Source: Hydrangea macrophylla
Taxonomy: Eukaryota > Streptophyta > Magnoliopsida > Cornales > Hydrangeaceae
Assembly (NCBI GenBank): GCA_033977485.1
Contig: CM066994.1
Coordinates: 24,830,681 to 24,894,680, forward strand
Direction of reading: 5' to 3'
DNA: 64,000 bases
Below are positions 11,166-21,757 of the stretch, in pieces (within the stretch, counting starts at the first letter, position 1; each line of letters begins with the position of its first letter). The notes beneath the pieces were generated by a model. It saw nothing but the letters and a program-made list of their open reading frames with translations, was not told the origin of the DNA and ran no database searches. The position numbers and the translations under genes are program-made.

Positions 11166-11757
11166 ACGATAGGAGTGTAAACGGTTGGTTTGAATCGGTT
11201 ATATCAACTGGTAGGAACTTAAGTTTTTAGAGCAACTAGTATCTCAACAACATTCAACAATCAATCTGTTAACGATCATCTCTCAATTAATCAATTAAAA
11301 AACCTAAAAAGAGAACTGAACTAGTTATAGCATGATCATCTTTTCTCAAATCAAATGATGAAAAAAAAATCAATGATTTCAAGGGTTCAATATACAAGAA
11401 TTTTGAAACACTCAATAACATATTTTTGGTTCCTAAATGTATCAACTGAGATCTCTCACTAGCCCATTCGCAGTAACATCAAGTTTAAGCTCACCACTAA
11501 AACGACTAATTTCAAACCACAATCAAATTGGACTAATTTCCCTACAATTAATAGATATAATTTTCTATGTTCTACTGTAATGAAGTTTCATTAGTATAGA
11601 ATATATAGTAAAACAAAGAGAATGTTGTGATACACCTAATAGGAACCATTCTCTAACATGTGAGGTACATTGTTGGTGAAATAAAATATAAAACCGGTGG
11701 TAAACATTGTTACCATGTAAGAGGTTCAGAACAATTGCTTAAATACATTATTTGTCT
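11166..11757. other. AT-rich intergenic sequence
   Basis: It begins with AGGAGTGTAAACGGTTGGTTT, reminiscent of the MITE terminus at 59745. Otherwise nothing is recognised. Confidence 0.4.
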
Positions 11758-11929
11758 GAGTAAGTCACACAAATAAATTTTACAACACAATCCACAAACA
11801 CCATAATGTGCCTATCTCTCTTCTATGTGGATCACACAGTATCAGTGGACCCCATCAGGAGAGAGATAGACATATTGTGGTGTTTGTGGATTGTGTTTGT
11901 GAGATTTGTTTGTGCCTGAAGACTTACTC
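11758..11929. mobile_element. Hairpin MITE (same family as 60051-60212), probably Mutator-like
   Basis: Ends GAGTAAGTC and GACTTACTC invert; long inverted arms around ACAATCCACAAACACCA fold the element into a hairpin. The core (CTATCTCTCTTCT...GGACCCCAT...GAGAGAGATAG) is shared with the element at 60051-60212. Flanking 9-mers TATTTGTCT and TATTTTTAT are only partly alike, so the TSD is degraded. Confidence 0.75.
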
Positions 11930-12271
11930 ATATTTTTATCATGAAAGAATCTCTCATGATCTCATTTGTAAATATGAGTGCAAGTTATAGATTCTTTAAC
12001 ATGGGCGAAGAGAGAGATGATTTTTGTTATTTAAGAGGCTTTGAATGGAGAGAGTGATACGATCAAATCCGATTTGGAAGAGAGGAGAAAGAGGGATAAC
12101 ACTATTGAATACAAAGAGAGAACAAAGACTACATAGAGAGAGTAAGGAAGAAGAATAATATTCTTGATCAAAGTTCTATATCTGACTATTCCCAACCTGG
12201 CTATATATAAGCCTTCCAATCAACTACTAATGCATGTAATAAGGGAACATGGGGTAGTGCCTTGTTACAAC

Positions 12272-15260
12272 TGTTGAGTTTGTGACAAAAACTCATAAGA
12301 AGACGAAGATGAAGACAAAGATGAAGACAAGAAGCCAAAGGAGGAGAAGCCGCCCGAGTAGACCCCCGGGTGAACAAGTGAACGAGAGACTTCTGTTGGA
12401 CATTCTGGAATGTCGCCCACAAGTGAAGCCGCCAGAGCAGGCACCGCCCGGGCAGGCTACGGGCAGCAGCAGCAGAAACGCTTGTTTCCAATTAGGTTTA
12501 GGTTTCCTTATGAGAGTGTTTTCTATTCCTATTAGGTTTCTTGTAGAGAAAGAGTTCCTATTGTTAATAGGACTAGGATTGATGTTTCTATATATATATA
12601 GAACTACATCCTAGGGAGAAGGAGATCCCAATTCTATAGAGAGAAGAGAGAGTCCCACACAATTGTATTTTCCTAAGGGAAAAGAGAGACTCTAGAAAAA
12701 GAGTGAGAAAAAACAATAGAGAAGAGAGAGGTGAGGGATAGGTTGTCTTGTAGGGTTTATTATTATCATAGAGAGAAGTTGTCTTTGCCTTAATTCTTTT
12801 GCTTGTCTTTTCTATTGCCTTGCTCGTGTGATTGTTTTGTGATTGTCGTGACCACACAAGGAGAGGTCTTGAGCCGGTAAATTGCTTGACCACCAATTAT
12901 ATCCCCATCAAGTGGTGTCAGAGCCAGGTTCGTGGTTCCATGGCAACTACAAACAACCCGATGGGTGATGCATGGATCGCGATAGAGAAGTTCAATGGCA
13001 AAAAGAATTTCAACCTCTGGAAGGTGTGGATGAAGGATGCCTTGGTTCAACAAGGTGTTGCATAAGCTTTATATGGCAAAGCTAATAAACCTGTCAGGAT
13101 GACCGTTGGAGATTGGGACCGGAGAAACTCAAGAGCCGTAAGCACCATACGCTTGAGTTTGGATGATGATGTGGTGTATGCCGTTATGCTTCCGGAAGAA
13201 GCAAGAGGATCTTTACATGTGAAAGAACTTCACCAACCGGTTAGTATTGATGCAGGTGCTGTGCTTATTCAAGGAGGAGGAGGAGGATGACCTTAAAGGT
13301 CACATCGATGATTTTAACAAGTTGATGGTCGACTTATCCAATGTAGGTGTAAAACTTGACGATGAAGACAATGCGATTATTTTATTAACCTCTGTAAAGT
13401 CTTCTCACCCGCAGTTACTTAGCACAATGCTCTACGGGAGAGATACTATTATTACCTTGGAGCAAGGGAAGATGGCCTTGTTCTTATGCGAAAAGATGGA
13501 TAAGAAAGAAAAGACGAAGGAGGAAGCGCAAGCCCTTGTTGCTTGCAACGAGAAGAAGAAGAATTGGCGAGGCAAGAAAACCAGTAGAGGAGGTGGTGGT
13601 GAGGGAGCATGAGATACTCGACCGTGGAAGGAGAGAGAGTGTTACGGTTGTGGCAAAATTGGTCAAATGTCTTTTGACTGTCCTCAAAGGAAGAAGGGTG
13701 CTGCTGTAAATGGAAAGGATGAGGGGAGAATTAATGTCGTTTATGATGATGCCATGCCAATTGCAAGTGAAGAGAAGAGGGCGAATGAATTGTTGCTTGA
13801 TTCGGTGTATTTTTCCCATATTTGTTCACATAAAGAGTGGTTCTCGTCCTATCAACTGATGGAGGGAAAAGTCTTTATGGGTAACAACACAAGTGAGGAG
13901 GTGAAGGGAATTGGCACTGTTGTGACAAGACTACCAATGGCTTGACAAGGCTGCCAAACGATGTCTGCCATATTCCAGGCTTGAATAGGAACGTAATCTC
14001 TTTGGGTGTGTTGGACTCGAAGGGATGCTCCATTGCAGTGGGTAAAGGCCTGATGAAGGTGAAGAGGGATACTAGGGTTATGCTGATGGGTAGAAAGGTT
14101 GGGAACTTATATATCCTTTTGGGAAATACAATGGTGAGCGGAGTAGTCACTAAGGAGGTGAAGAAGACATGGGAACCGGTGAAGAAGGCTCCAACAACAA
14201 TCTTAGTGACTCCAACCGTTTCTACAAGAGGTGAAGATTCTAGTCACAGCAATGAGGCCAAGTTTATGCGTCATTCCCATGGAGATGGCGAGAAGAAGAG
14301 TTGGGCAATCGTGTGATGTTCCCAAGAAGATGATGAGAGAAGATGTTGGGCATTCGTACGTTGCTCCCATGGCAATGGTGAGAAGAGATGTCGGGCTAAA
14401 GTCCAAGCCCAAGGTGGTGACGACTACCATGATGAAGATGATGATGTGGGCGACGGCCTTGATGTAGCTTCAAGATTTCTTAACTCCATAGATGATGAGG
14501 ATTTGAGAAACATCAAGTCTACATATAGATGATGACAGAGAGGTGGCAAAGACGACGAGGATATGAGGATTGATAAATAACTCGAAGACAACAAAGGCGA
14601 TGATGATGATGAGATTTTCGTCAAGGTGAAGAATGTTGGGTTTGTGACTCATAAGAAGAAGACGACGACAAAGATGAAGACAAGAAGCCAAAGGAGGAAA
14701 ATTCGCCCGAGCGAACTGCCCGGGCAGACATGGGAACGAGAGACTTCTATTGGACATTCTGGAATGTCGCTCAAAGGGGAAGCCGCCCGGGCGGGCCGCC
14801 CGAGTGGGCACAAGCACCAGCATTAATAGAAACGCTTGTTTCTAATTAGGTTTAGGTTTCCTTATGAGAGTGTTTCCTATTCCTATTAGGTTTCTTGTAG
14901 AGAAAGAGTTCCTATTGTTAATAGGACTAGGATTGATGTTTCTATATATATAGAACTACATCCTAGGGAAAAGGAGATTCTAATTATAGAGAGAGAAGAG
15001 AGAATCCCACACAATTGTATTTTCCTTAGAGAAGAGAGAGACTCTAGAAAAAAAGTGAGGAAAAACAATAGAGAAGAGAGAGGTGAGGGATAGATTGTCT
15101 TGTAAGGTTTATTATCAATAGAGAGAAGTTGTCTTTGCCTTAATTCTTTTGCTTGTCTTTTCTATTGCCTTGTTCGTGTGATTGTTTTGTGATTGTCGTG
15201 AACACACAAGGAGAGGTCGTGGGCGGGTATATTGCTTGATTACCAGTTATATCCCCAACA
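12272..15260 (+). mobile_element. Nested non-autonomous Ty1-copia element
   Basis: 5' LTR 12272-12910 and 3' LTR 14634-15260 (TGTTG...CCCAACA or CCCATCA). The primer-binding site TGGTGTCAGAGCCAGG starts at 12913. It is inserted in the 3' LTR of the 12055-16279 element. Flanking pentamers are ACAAC and GTAAC, not a clean TSD, and the alignable uninterrupted LTR (around 16130) has neither lost nor gained bases relative to the split one. It encodes only a broken gag and the start of pol; integrase core, reverse transcriptase and RNase H are absent. LTRs hold GC-rich CGCCCGGGCAG-type motifs. Confidence 0.88.
12940..14316 (+). pseudogene. Copia gag and protease remnant of the nested element
   Basis: The ATG at 12940 opens MATTNNP and the gag start WIAIEKFNGKKNFNLWKVWM; a stop (TAA) follows at 13063. 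A gag helix region runs 13247-13612 with a frame change. A zinc knuckle sits at about 13641-13682 (CYGCGKIGQMSFDC), where the usual histidine is glutamine. Then comes a protease-like stretch with LLLDSVYFSHI, the normal DSG being DSV, and EWFSSYQLMEGKVFMGN. After another shift (about 13940) HIPGLNRNVISLGVLDSKGC marks the pre-integrase region, which ends before the integrase zinc finger. From about 14200 the sequence is repetitive and non-homologous. Dead by multiple lesions. Confidence 0.85.
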
Positions 15261-15416
15261 GTAACATGATTGCCTAACTATAACAAAATATGTCTGCTAG
15301 ATATAATGCTAGTGAAAGGTGATGCCAACCACTCACTCTCACATAATGGCTCACTCCACATGTTGCATAGCTAGTGTGAGACTAGTGCATGGTTTGCACA
15401 TATCAATCCATCCCCC

Positions 15417-15898
15417 TTAGAATGACATTGTCCTCAAGGTCATTGTACCAAATAGAATATTCCCTCCGGCACTAAAAGTAGGGGTTGGGCTATGGAGCGG
15501 TGGTGGACTGGCGGTGATGGCTTGCTGGTGGAGGGCTATGCGCTTGAACTCAAAGTATTGTTCATCTCGGTAAATCCATCCAGTGGGATCTTCACTAGTG
15601 AACTTGGGAAAAATCAATTTGTGGTTGGACTGGGGTCGTGGTTTAGAGGCAGCGGTGGGACTGGCCATGGGGTTGGGGGGCCAATGGAATAGGGGGCATC
15701 GGTGGCGAACGGGTTGACATCGATGGGGTCGGAAACAAGGTTTTGGGGCCGATCGCCTGGTAAGGCTTGTAATTCGACAAGAATCAATTGCAAGGTGTGA
15801 ATAACTTGGTTAAAGTGGTCGAAACTCCACTCATGAGGGGTTAGGCTTTCACTAACTTCATTGCGGAACTCAGGGTCAGATTCTCCATGGGTGTCCAT
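15417..15898 (-). pseudogene. Truncated gypsy-type gag of the minus-strand element
   Basis: The ATG at 15898 lies 11 bp after the primer-binding site. The first frame (about 94 codons) is proline-rich; a shift near 15640 leads to KLIFPKFTSEDPTGWIYRDE and QYFEFKRIALHQQ, typical of Ty3-gypsy gag. The reading then runs straight into GACCTTGAGGACAATGTC, which belongs to the far 3' end of gypsy polyproteins, so nearly all of pol was deleted between. Confidence 0.75.
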
Positions 15899-16432
15899 GT
15901 GATCTTACGGCTCTGATATCACAAATGAGATCAAATTCGGTTTGGAAGAGAAGAGAAAGAGAGATAACACTGTTGAGCAGAGAGAATAAAGAATATATAG
16001 AGAGAGTAAGGAAGAAGGATATTATTCTTGATCAAAGTTCTTCATTTGACTATTCCAAACTGGGCTATATATAAGCCTTACAATCAACCACTAATGCATG
16101 CAATAATGGAACATGGGGTAGTGCCTAATTACAAGGGAACACGATTGCCTAGCTACAAGGAAATATGTGTGTTGGATATAATGCTAGTGGAAGGTAATGC
16201 CAACCACCCATTCTCAAGTGATGGCCCACTCCACATGTTGCATGGTCAGTGAGAGACTAGTCATGGTTTGCACGTACCAGAGAGATCCTCACATTATTTA
16301 TTAAGTGAGTGATTACTGTCCCAACTAACAAACTGATATGTAGAAGAGCAAAACGTGTCACTCTAAGATTCTTCCTAGACTAAACTCTCCGCTTTTATTT
16401 ATAGGAATGGATGGATGGATAAATTAGTAACT

Positions 16433-17217
16433 CAGGGTCGGTCCTGAGAAATCGGGAGTCCTAAGTGAGATTTGAAGATGGGGCCCCTTTAAGCAAGCCT
16501 CCGAAGCTAATTTTTTAGGTCTATTTTCACATATCTACAAGTATAATTATATGTTATACATTAAATGAAAGCCTTATTTCTTTAGTTGTCGTCCAGCGAA
16601 GTTGTGAAGTGGGACTTTTCATTGAAGATTGGGCCTTTAGCTTGAGTTGCATAGAGTTTGATAGACCGAAAGATAGAGAGAGAATATGTTTGAACTCTGT
16701 TTGTTTTTTCTAAATGATACTCCCTCCATCCCACTTTGTTTGATTACTTTTAGCCGTCCCAAAACTAGTGATCACTTTGACTATTAAATGCATATATTTC
16801 ATTCAGTTTCCAACACTATCATTCTTAAATTTGATACATAAAGTACTTGGTAAGGGGGAAAAAATTACTTGTAAGGTTTAGATAAAGGGGTAGATTTGAG
16901 AAAATACAAAAACATTAATGCAAGACAATGCATTGTATACGAAGATAATCATATAAAATGGGACGGTGGGAGTATTATATAAATGTGTTGGTTGGGCATA
17001 GTGGGAAGTTGGACTTTTGGGTTTTAGTGATAATTGGGCTTTTTTTCATGGACGTTGAAACGTCACTTAAGGTAACCTAAAGGTCTTGAACTGATTGGAT
17101 TTTTGTTTGTTAACATATCCATACATGGGCTTATAAGGAAGTATATTTTAGTTGGGCCCTTTAGAATTTGGGGTCCCAAGCAATTGCTTGTGTTGTTTGG
17201 GGACAGGGTCGGCCCTG
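16433..17217. mobile_element. hAT element, 785 bp, 8-bp TSD
   Basis: Terminal inverted repeats CAGGGTCGGTCCTG and CAGGGCCGACCCTG (as seen inward from each end); flanks TAGTAACT (16425-16432) and TAGTATCT (17218-17225) form an 8-bp TSD with one mismatch. It has no transposase and carries a nested Stowaway MITE. Non-autonomous. Confidence 0.88.
16720..16972. mobile_element. Stowaway-type (Tc1/mariner) MITE, TSD TA
   Basis: CTCCCTCCATCCCACTTTG at the left and ATGGGACGGTGGGAG at the right are the classic Stowaway ends, flanked by TA on both sides (16718-16719, 16973-16974). 253 bp, nested in the hAT element. Confidence 0.92.
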
Positions 17218-17505
17218 TAGTATCTTGACATGGTATCAAATCAACGCCTTGTTTGTGAGAGGTCTTAAGTTCGAGGTTTGGGTCAGACATGAGGGAGAGT
17301 ACGTGTTAGAGTTTGATATAAATTGTTAGATCCATTCTCAAATAGCCTAAGCATTTATAGTAACTAATGATTTAACATGGAATCATGATAACTTTAAGTT
17401 AAGACTCGAACATGGTATCAAATAACAAAGTGCAATTAATATTCACACAATGCAAGCAAAGATACTCGAACCTATACCTCCCATAAACAAAGTTACTCCC
17501 AAAAG

Positions 17506-18045
17506 CAGGGGTGGCAATTTTTGACCCGACACGAAAATAAACAGGTTTGAGTGACCTGTATATGGGCACGGGTCATAAACGAGTCGACCCGTTTGACACG
17601 ATTAATAAACGGGTTGGGTCACACTTTAAGCGGGTCATCCGTCTAATCCGTTTGACCCGATTAGGTGCAGTTGGAGCATTTTTTTTTAGTTCGAAAAATA
17701 TTTTTTTAATAATCTGGGGGTCTAAAATACAAATAAAATATAAACTACAACTAAAAAACCAATCCAACTGCCCAAATTGGCAAAATCGACCGAACCGACA
17801 ACCAACCACTTTGGTTGGTTTTCAAAACATGAAAAAACCGGAAAAAAAAAAAATTTGAATCGAGTCGAACCGAATTGAACTGGCGAACTGAACTGATGAC
17901 ACTCATACATGGGTTAGACGGGTTAAACGGGTGACCCGTGTATTGTCGACATGGTTATGTCCCGACACGATTATGACACGTTTAATAATGAAATGATTAT
18001 GACACGACACGATTATGACCTGACACGACCCGATTGCCACCCCTA
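17506..18045. mobile_element. hAT-type MITE, 540 bp, perfect TSD CCCAAAAG
   Basis: Ends CAGGGGTGGCAA and TTGCCACCCCTA invert; the 8-bp TSD CCCAAAAG is exact (17498-17505, 18046-18053). The interior is rich in GACCCG/CGGGTC and GACACG inverted motifs. The flanking host DNA itself contains a repeat (CCTATACCTCC...TTACTCCCAAAA) on both sides. ORFs across it are chance. Confidence 0.93.
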
Positions 18046-18896
18046 CCCAAAAGCATAAGGTGTTAGAAAATCCTATACCTCCTACAAACAAGTTTACTCC
18101 CAAAAATATAAGCAAAATCAAATTCTACTTTTTACCCAAGGGGTAATTCTATGATACGAACGGATAAATATTTTTTTTTATTTTTTATTTTTCTTTGGGA
18201 ACTTTTGTTACAGGAGAAACAACATTTTGATATCCCGAGAACAAAACTTTGTTACCAAAGAAGTGAACAAATTTTGTTACTATTGTGGGGCATAAGATTT
18301 GACCAAATTTTATTGCGAAAATTTTATGCCAGAATAATAAAATATTAGTTCCTCAAATAACAAAAGTTATTAAAAAAATTAAAATAAAATAAACAAACAA
18401 AACAAAACAAAACAAAAAAACAGGGACGTATCACATGCTCTGGATTTTGAGAAAAACACAAAAATATGAGAGGGGATTCCAGAGAGAGAGAGAGAGAGAG
18501 GGAATATGCTTCTATTTGATACTATATATATATAGTGAGAGAGAGAGAGAGTGTTTAGTGGATCACCTTGGGTCTTTGGGGCTTCTTGAGAGATACAATC
18601 TGAAATATATAGAGGGTCAGATAATCAAATACTGTAAATTGATAGTCACCAGATCGAAACGAATTATGTGAAGATTTAAGATCAAATGATAAAAGATTAA
18701 AAGTTCAATATCAATAGAAACACTATACAATCAAGATTGATAGAAAGCAATCTAACCAAGTGTATATGAATTGGAAATCATGTGATAATAAATCATTTAT
18801 ACACGAATACATATATGGCAAAGAATTAATCAACCTGTGAAAACGGATGGAAATTGAGACCCCGGCCTTGAATTCTCTGATTCTGATCTGATCTCT
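18046..18896. other. AT-rich intergenic sequence with (AG)n
   Basis: It has poly-T near 18172-18190, an A/AAAC-rich tract at 18374-18420, and AG repeats at about 18481-18500 and 18536-18551. Nothing else is recognised. Confidence 0.6.
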
Positions 18897-19272
18897 CCAG
18901 CAATCAACAAAAGCTACTAGACAGTGTATCTTTATTTGTCTGTAGGAGAGAGACTCAGCTTTTGGATAATTTTAATTAAGGAAAGTGCATTTTACTGTCT
19001 ATTACTTTGACACTTGTTCAAGTCACCTCCTATATTTTGTAAAGTATTAAAGAACCCTTTGTACTTTCAACTAAAGTGAAAGCGTAATCCAGCAATCAAC
19101 AAAAGCTACTACAGTGTATCTTTATCTCTGTAGGAGAGAGACTCAGCTTTTGGACAATTTTAATTAGGAAAAGTGCATTTTACTCGCTTTTACTTTGACA
19201 CTTGTTCAAGTCACCTTTATATATTTTATAAAATATTAAAGAATCCTATGTACTTTCAACGAAAGTGAAAGT
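18897..19272. repeat. Tandem duplication, ~185-bp unit
   Basis: Copy 1 (about 18897-19081) and copy 2 (about 19089-19272) both run from CCAGCAATCAACAAAAGCTA through GAGAGAGACTCAGCTTTTGG to ACTTTCAAC.AAAGTGAAAG, with small indels. The second half of the unit resembles the arms of the long-inverted-repeat elements (GTGCATTTTACT...AAAGTGAAAG). Confidence 0.88.
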
Positions 19273-20297
19273 CTTAAGATTTTCTGTTAAAATAAACAGA
19301 AAGTGTTTAAAATTCACTAATCCCGCTAAACAGTGATTAAAAAAAAAAATCATTTTTCCCCCTATACTTTGACCCTTATTCAAGTGCCTATATATGAGGA
19401 TTGAATTATGGAATTTCTACACTATCCTCCAAAAATATTGGTTTGGCTAAAATAAAATTTAATATGGAATATGTTGTCCCAATTGTAATCCTATCAATAA
19501 AAGCTGGAAAAATAATTTCTTAGATGGAAGATATTGGCCCATTTATGATATAGCACATCCTAAATATTTGGCTCAACGTAGCTTCTTCTCACTCTAACCC
19601 AAATTATATTACTATCATTTCGAACCTTACAAATTACAATTAACAATCTATTCTATTACTACAATTAAAAGGAGAACTATTTCTCTCCTATGAACAATGC
19701 CACTTGGCATTTTATATTTTTTTCCCTTTTTTCCACATCATTTCCTAAATTTCCCATGTGGCATGTTCTCACTTCTTCTTTTTTTTTTTTCTTTTTTTTT
19801 TTGTTTGGATTGTATTTTATATTCCTAAAGTCTCTCTATCTTCTCACCTCTATTCAATTACTCTTATTCTTCTTAACGTTCTCTCACATTTGCAGAATGT
19901 ATCCAATTAATACACTATTTATTCATGACTTTTATAGCATGATGACTCTTCTTCTGCTTTGCTTTTATTGAAAATTGTCACTTTCTTATTCTCCATAACT
20001 CCTTCATATTTATTTATATTTGCACAATTATCTTTTTCATTTTCTCTCTAACTCATGTGGACTCTCTTTCATTCCTAAGCATATATTTTTTCAATGGTAC
20101 TTTTCTCGAATCTTTCATATTCCAATTATTATATGTTTTCCTTTTTACAATTCCATTTTTTTAATTGGAGACGATGAATGATTATGATATTATTATTATG
20201 TGTTTGTTTAGATTAGTAGCTGTCACATAATGATTCTGACATTATTATTTATTTATTTTGGATAGTTGGTGCTATAATCATATATTTTTTATAACCC
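19273..20297. other. AT-rich intergenic sequence
   Basis: Long T-rich stretches (for example 19777-19803). The 93-codon ORF at 19690 is low-complexity and without a recognisable product. Confidence 0.6.
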
Positions 20298-20818
20298 TGT
20301 TGGAATTAGGAGATAATGTCTCAATCTTTCTATATTGAGTATTCTATTTATGGGTCATGTTGACCAACTTTATTTTTGGTTTTATTACTTTCCTTTTATA
20401 CTTTCACAACTTAGTGTATATATTGATTGAGAATGTAAATAACAAATTAAGTTTTCCCAAATCCTTTTTGGTATCAGAGGAAAACCCTAACCTTAACATC
20501 GCCCACCACCACTGCTACACCACCCCACCACCACTTGCTGCAACACCCACCACCCACTTGCACCCTCGGTGCAACCAGGCGTAGCCCCCAGCCCAGTCGC
20601 CAACCACTCTCGGCACTGGCTTGGACCTGCAGCTTTTTCGGCTGCTCCTTCTCCCCTTCACGGGCATCCTTGTGATGATTTAAGAGCCTTTCATGCTCCT
20701 TTGTCGTCTTGTCGGGTAACCACGTCTTCGGTTACCCCAGTCTAAGTCTGCTACTGTCAACAAGCTGTCCACCACCTTGTCTCACCTTGGTCTTTGAATT
20801 TATCCTCCCAACGCTACC

Positions 20819-21694
20819 ATGGGTGATCCTGTTAAGTCCAATGCTACTCCTCGTCTGGATCTCTCTCATCCAACTCCGGCTCAACGAGTTGCTAGTATTC
20901 TCTTGAATGGCAAAAATTTTCATGGATGGTCCAATTCCCTTCGTCTGTACCTTGGCGGCAAACGGAAGATTGGTTGGTTACTTGGCAAGGTTCCTCAACT
21001 GGAGGAAACTAATGCTAAGTATGATGAATGGTTCTCCGATTATTGTACTATTTTGGGGTGGATGTTTAATTCGATGGAGGAGCCGATATATCACATGTTT
21101 ATGTATCACTCTACTGTTTATGGGCTTTAGACGGCATTGACGAAGATGTATGCTCATGCTCACTCCGATTCATGAGTCTTTGAACTTTACCAGGACATCT
21201 CTCATGCCTCTCAGGCTTCTCTGGGATATTCTGTATCCAAGTTCTTTAGCTATCTGCAGACCCGGTGGGAAAAATTAGATCAATATGAGCCCATCAGTGA
21301 TTTTTCTAATGATGGTGACGTTGAAGTCAAATGTCTCGATCGTCGGCATACCTATCAATTTTTTATGGGCCTAAAACCAGAGTTTGAGGCCTTACGTACC
21401 CAGATTCTAAACACTGTTCCTATATCCTCGTTTTTTGAGGCTTTTGCTACTATTGAGGGAGATGAGCGTTGTCGTCGTCTTTTGTCATCGTCATCTGTAA
21501 CTGTCCCTTCAGCTTCTGATCAGATGGTTTTTGTTGTTCACTCAGGTCAGCATCCTCATTCAAGCTCCCGTCATACTATTGGTGCTTCCTCGGGTCCTCG
21601 TCCTACCGGTAACCGTCCATATTGCCAGCACTGTCGTGTGCCCGGTCCCACTATTGATCGGTGTTTTAATCTCCATCCTGGATTAAAGGAGTAA
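20819..21694 (+). pseudogene. Copia gag, three in-frame stops
   Basis: The ATG at 20819 gives MGDPVKSNATPRLDL; the conserved start ILLNGKNFHGWSNSLRLYLG follows. Stops in one unchanged frame lie at 21128 (TAG), 21173 (TGA) and 21692 (TAA). Between and after them typical gag helices are readable: FMGLKPEFEALRTQIL and AFATIEGDERCR. The cysteine motif CQHC...DRCFNLHP remains near the end. The frame continues directly into the pol part. Each stop is one transition away from Trp, Arg or Gln. Confidence 0.9.
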
Positions 21695-21757
21695 TATAAT
21701 AAGGCTCGGGCTTCTGGACATGGGAGGGGTGCCCCTCGTACCGGTGCGATCGTTGAA

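Larger units (their letters stand above)
12055..16279 (-). mobile_element. Non-autonomous LTR retrotransposon, minus strand, TSD GAGAG
   Basis: GAGAG flanks the element at 12050-12054 and 16280-16284. The 5' LTR is 15926-16279 and the 3' LTR is 12055-12271 plus 15261-15405, split by another retrotransposon. Just inside the 5' LTR, 15909-15921 read on the minus strand is TGATATCAGAGCC, a tRNA-Met-type primer-binding site. Next to the 3' LTR is CTAAGGGGGATGG, a polypurine tract. The interior is only about 500 bp: a gag start joined almost directly to the 3' end, so it needs proteins from another element. Confidence 0.9.

Noticed and set aside
14200..14470. Repetitive ORFs after the copia pre-integrase region, considered as a novel gene
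   Set aside because: Imperfect internal repeats, several short frames and no conserved motif; internal filler of a non-autonomous element.
15492..15692. Plus-strand ORF over the truncated gag
   Set aside because: The minus strand has the gag motifs and the primer-binding site; this is a shadow.
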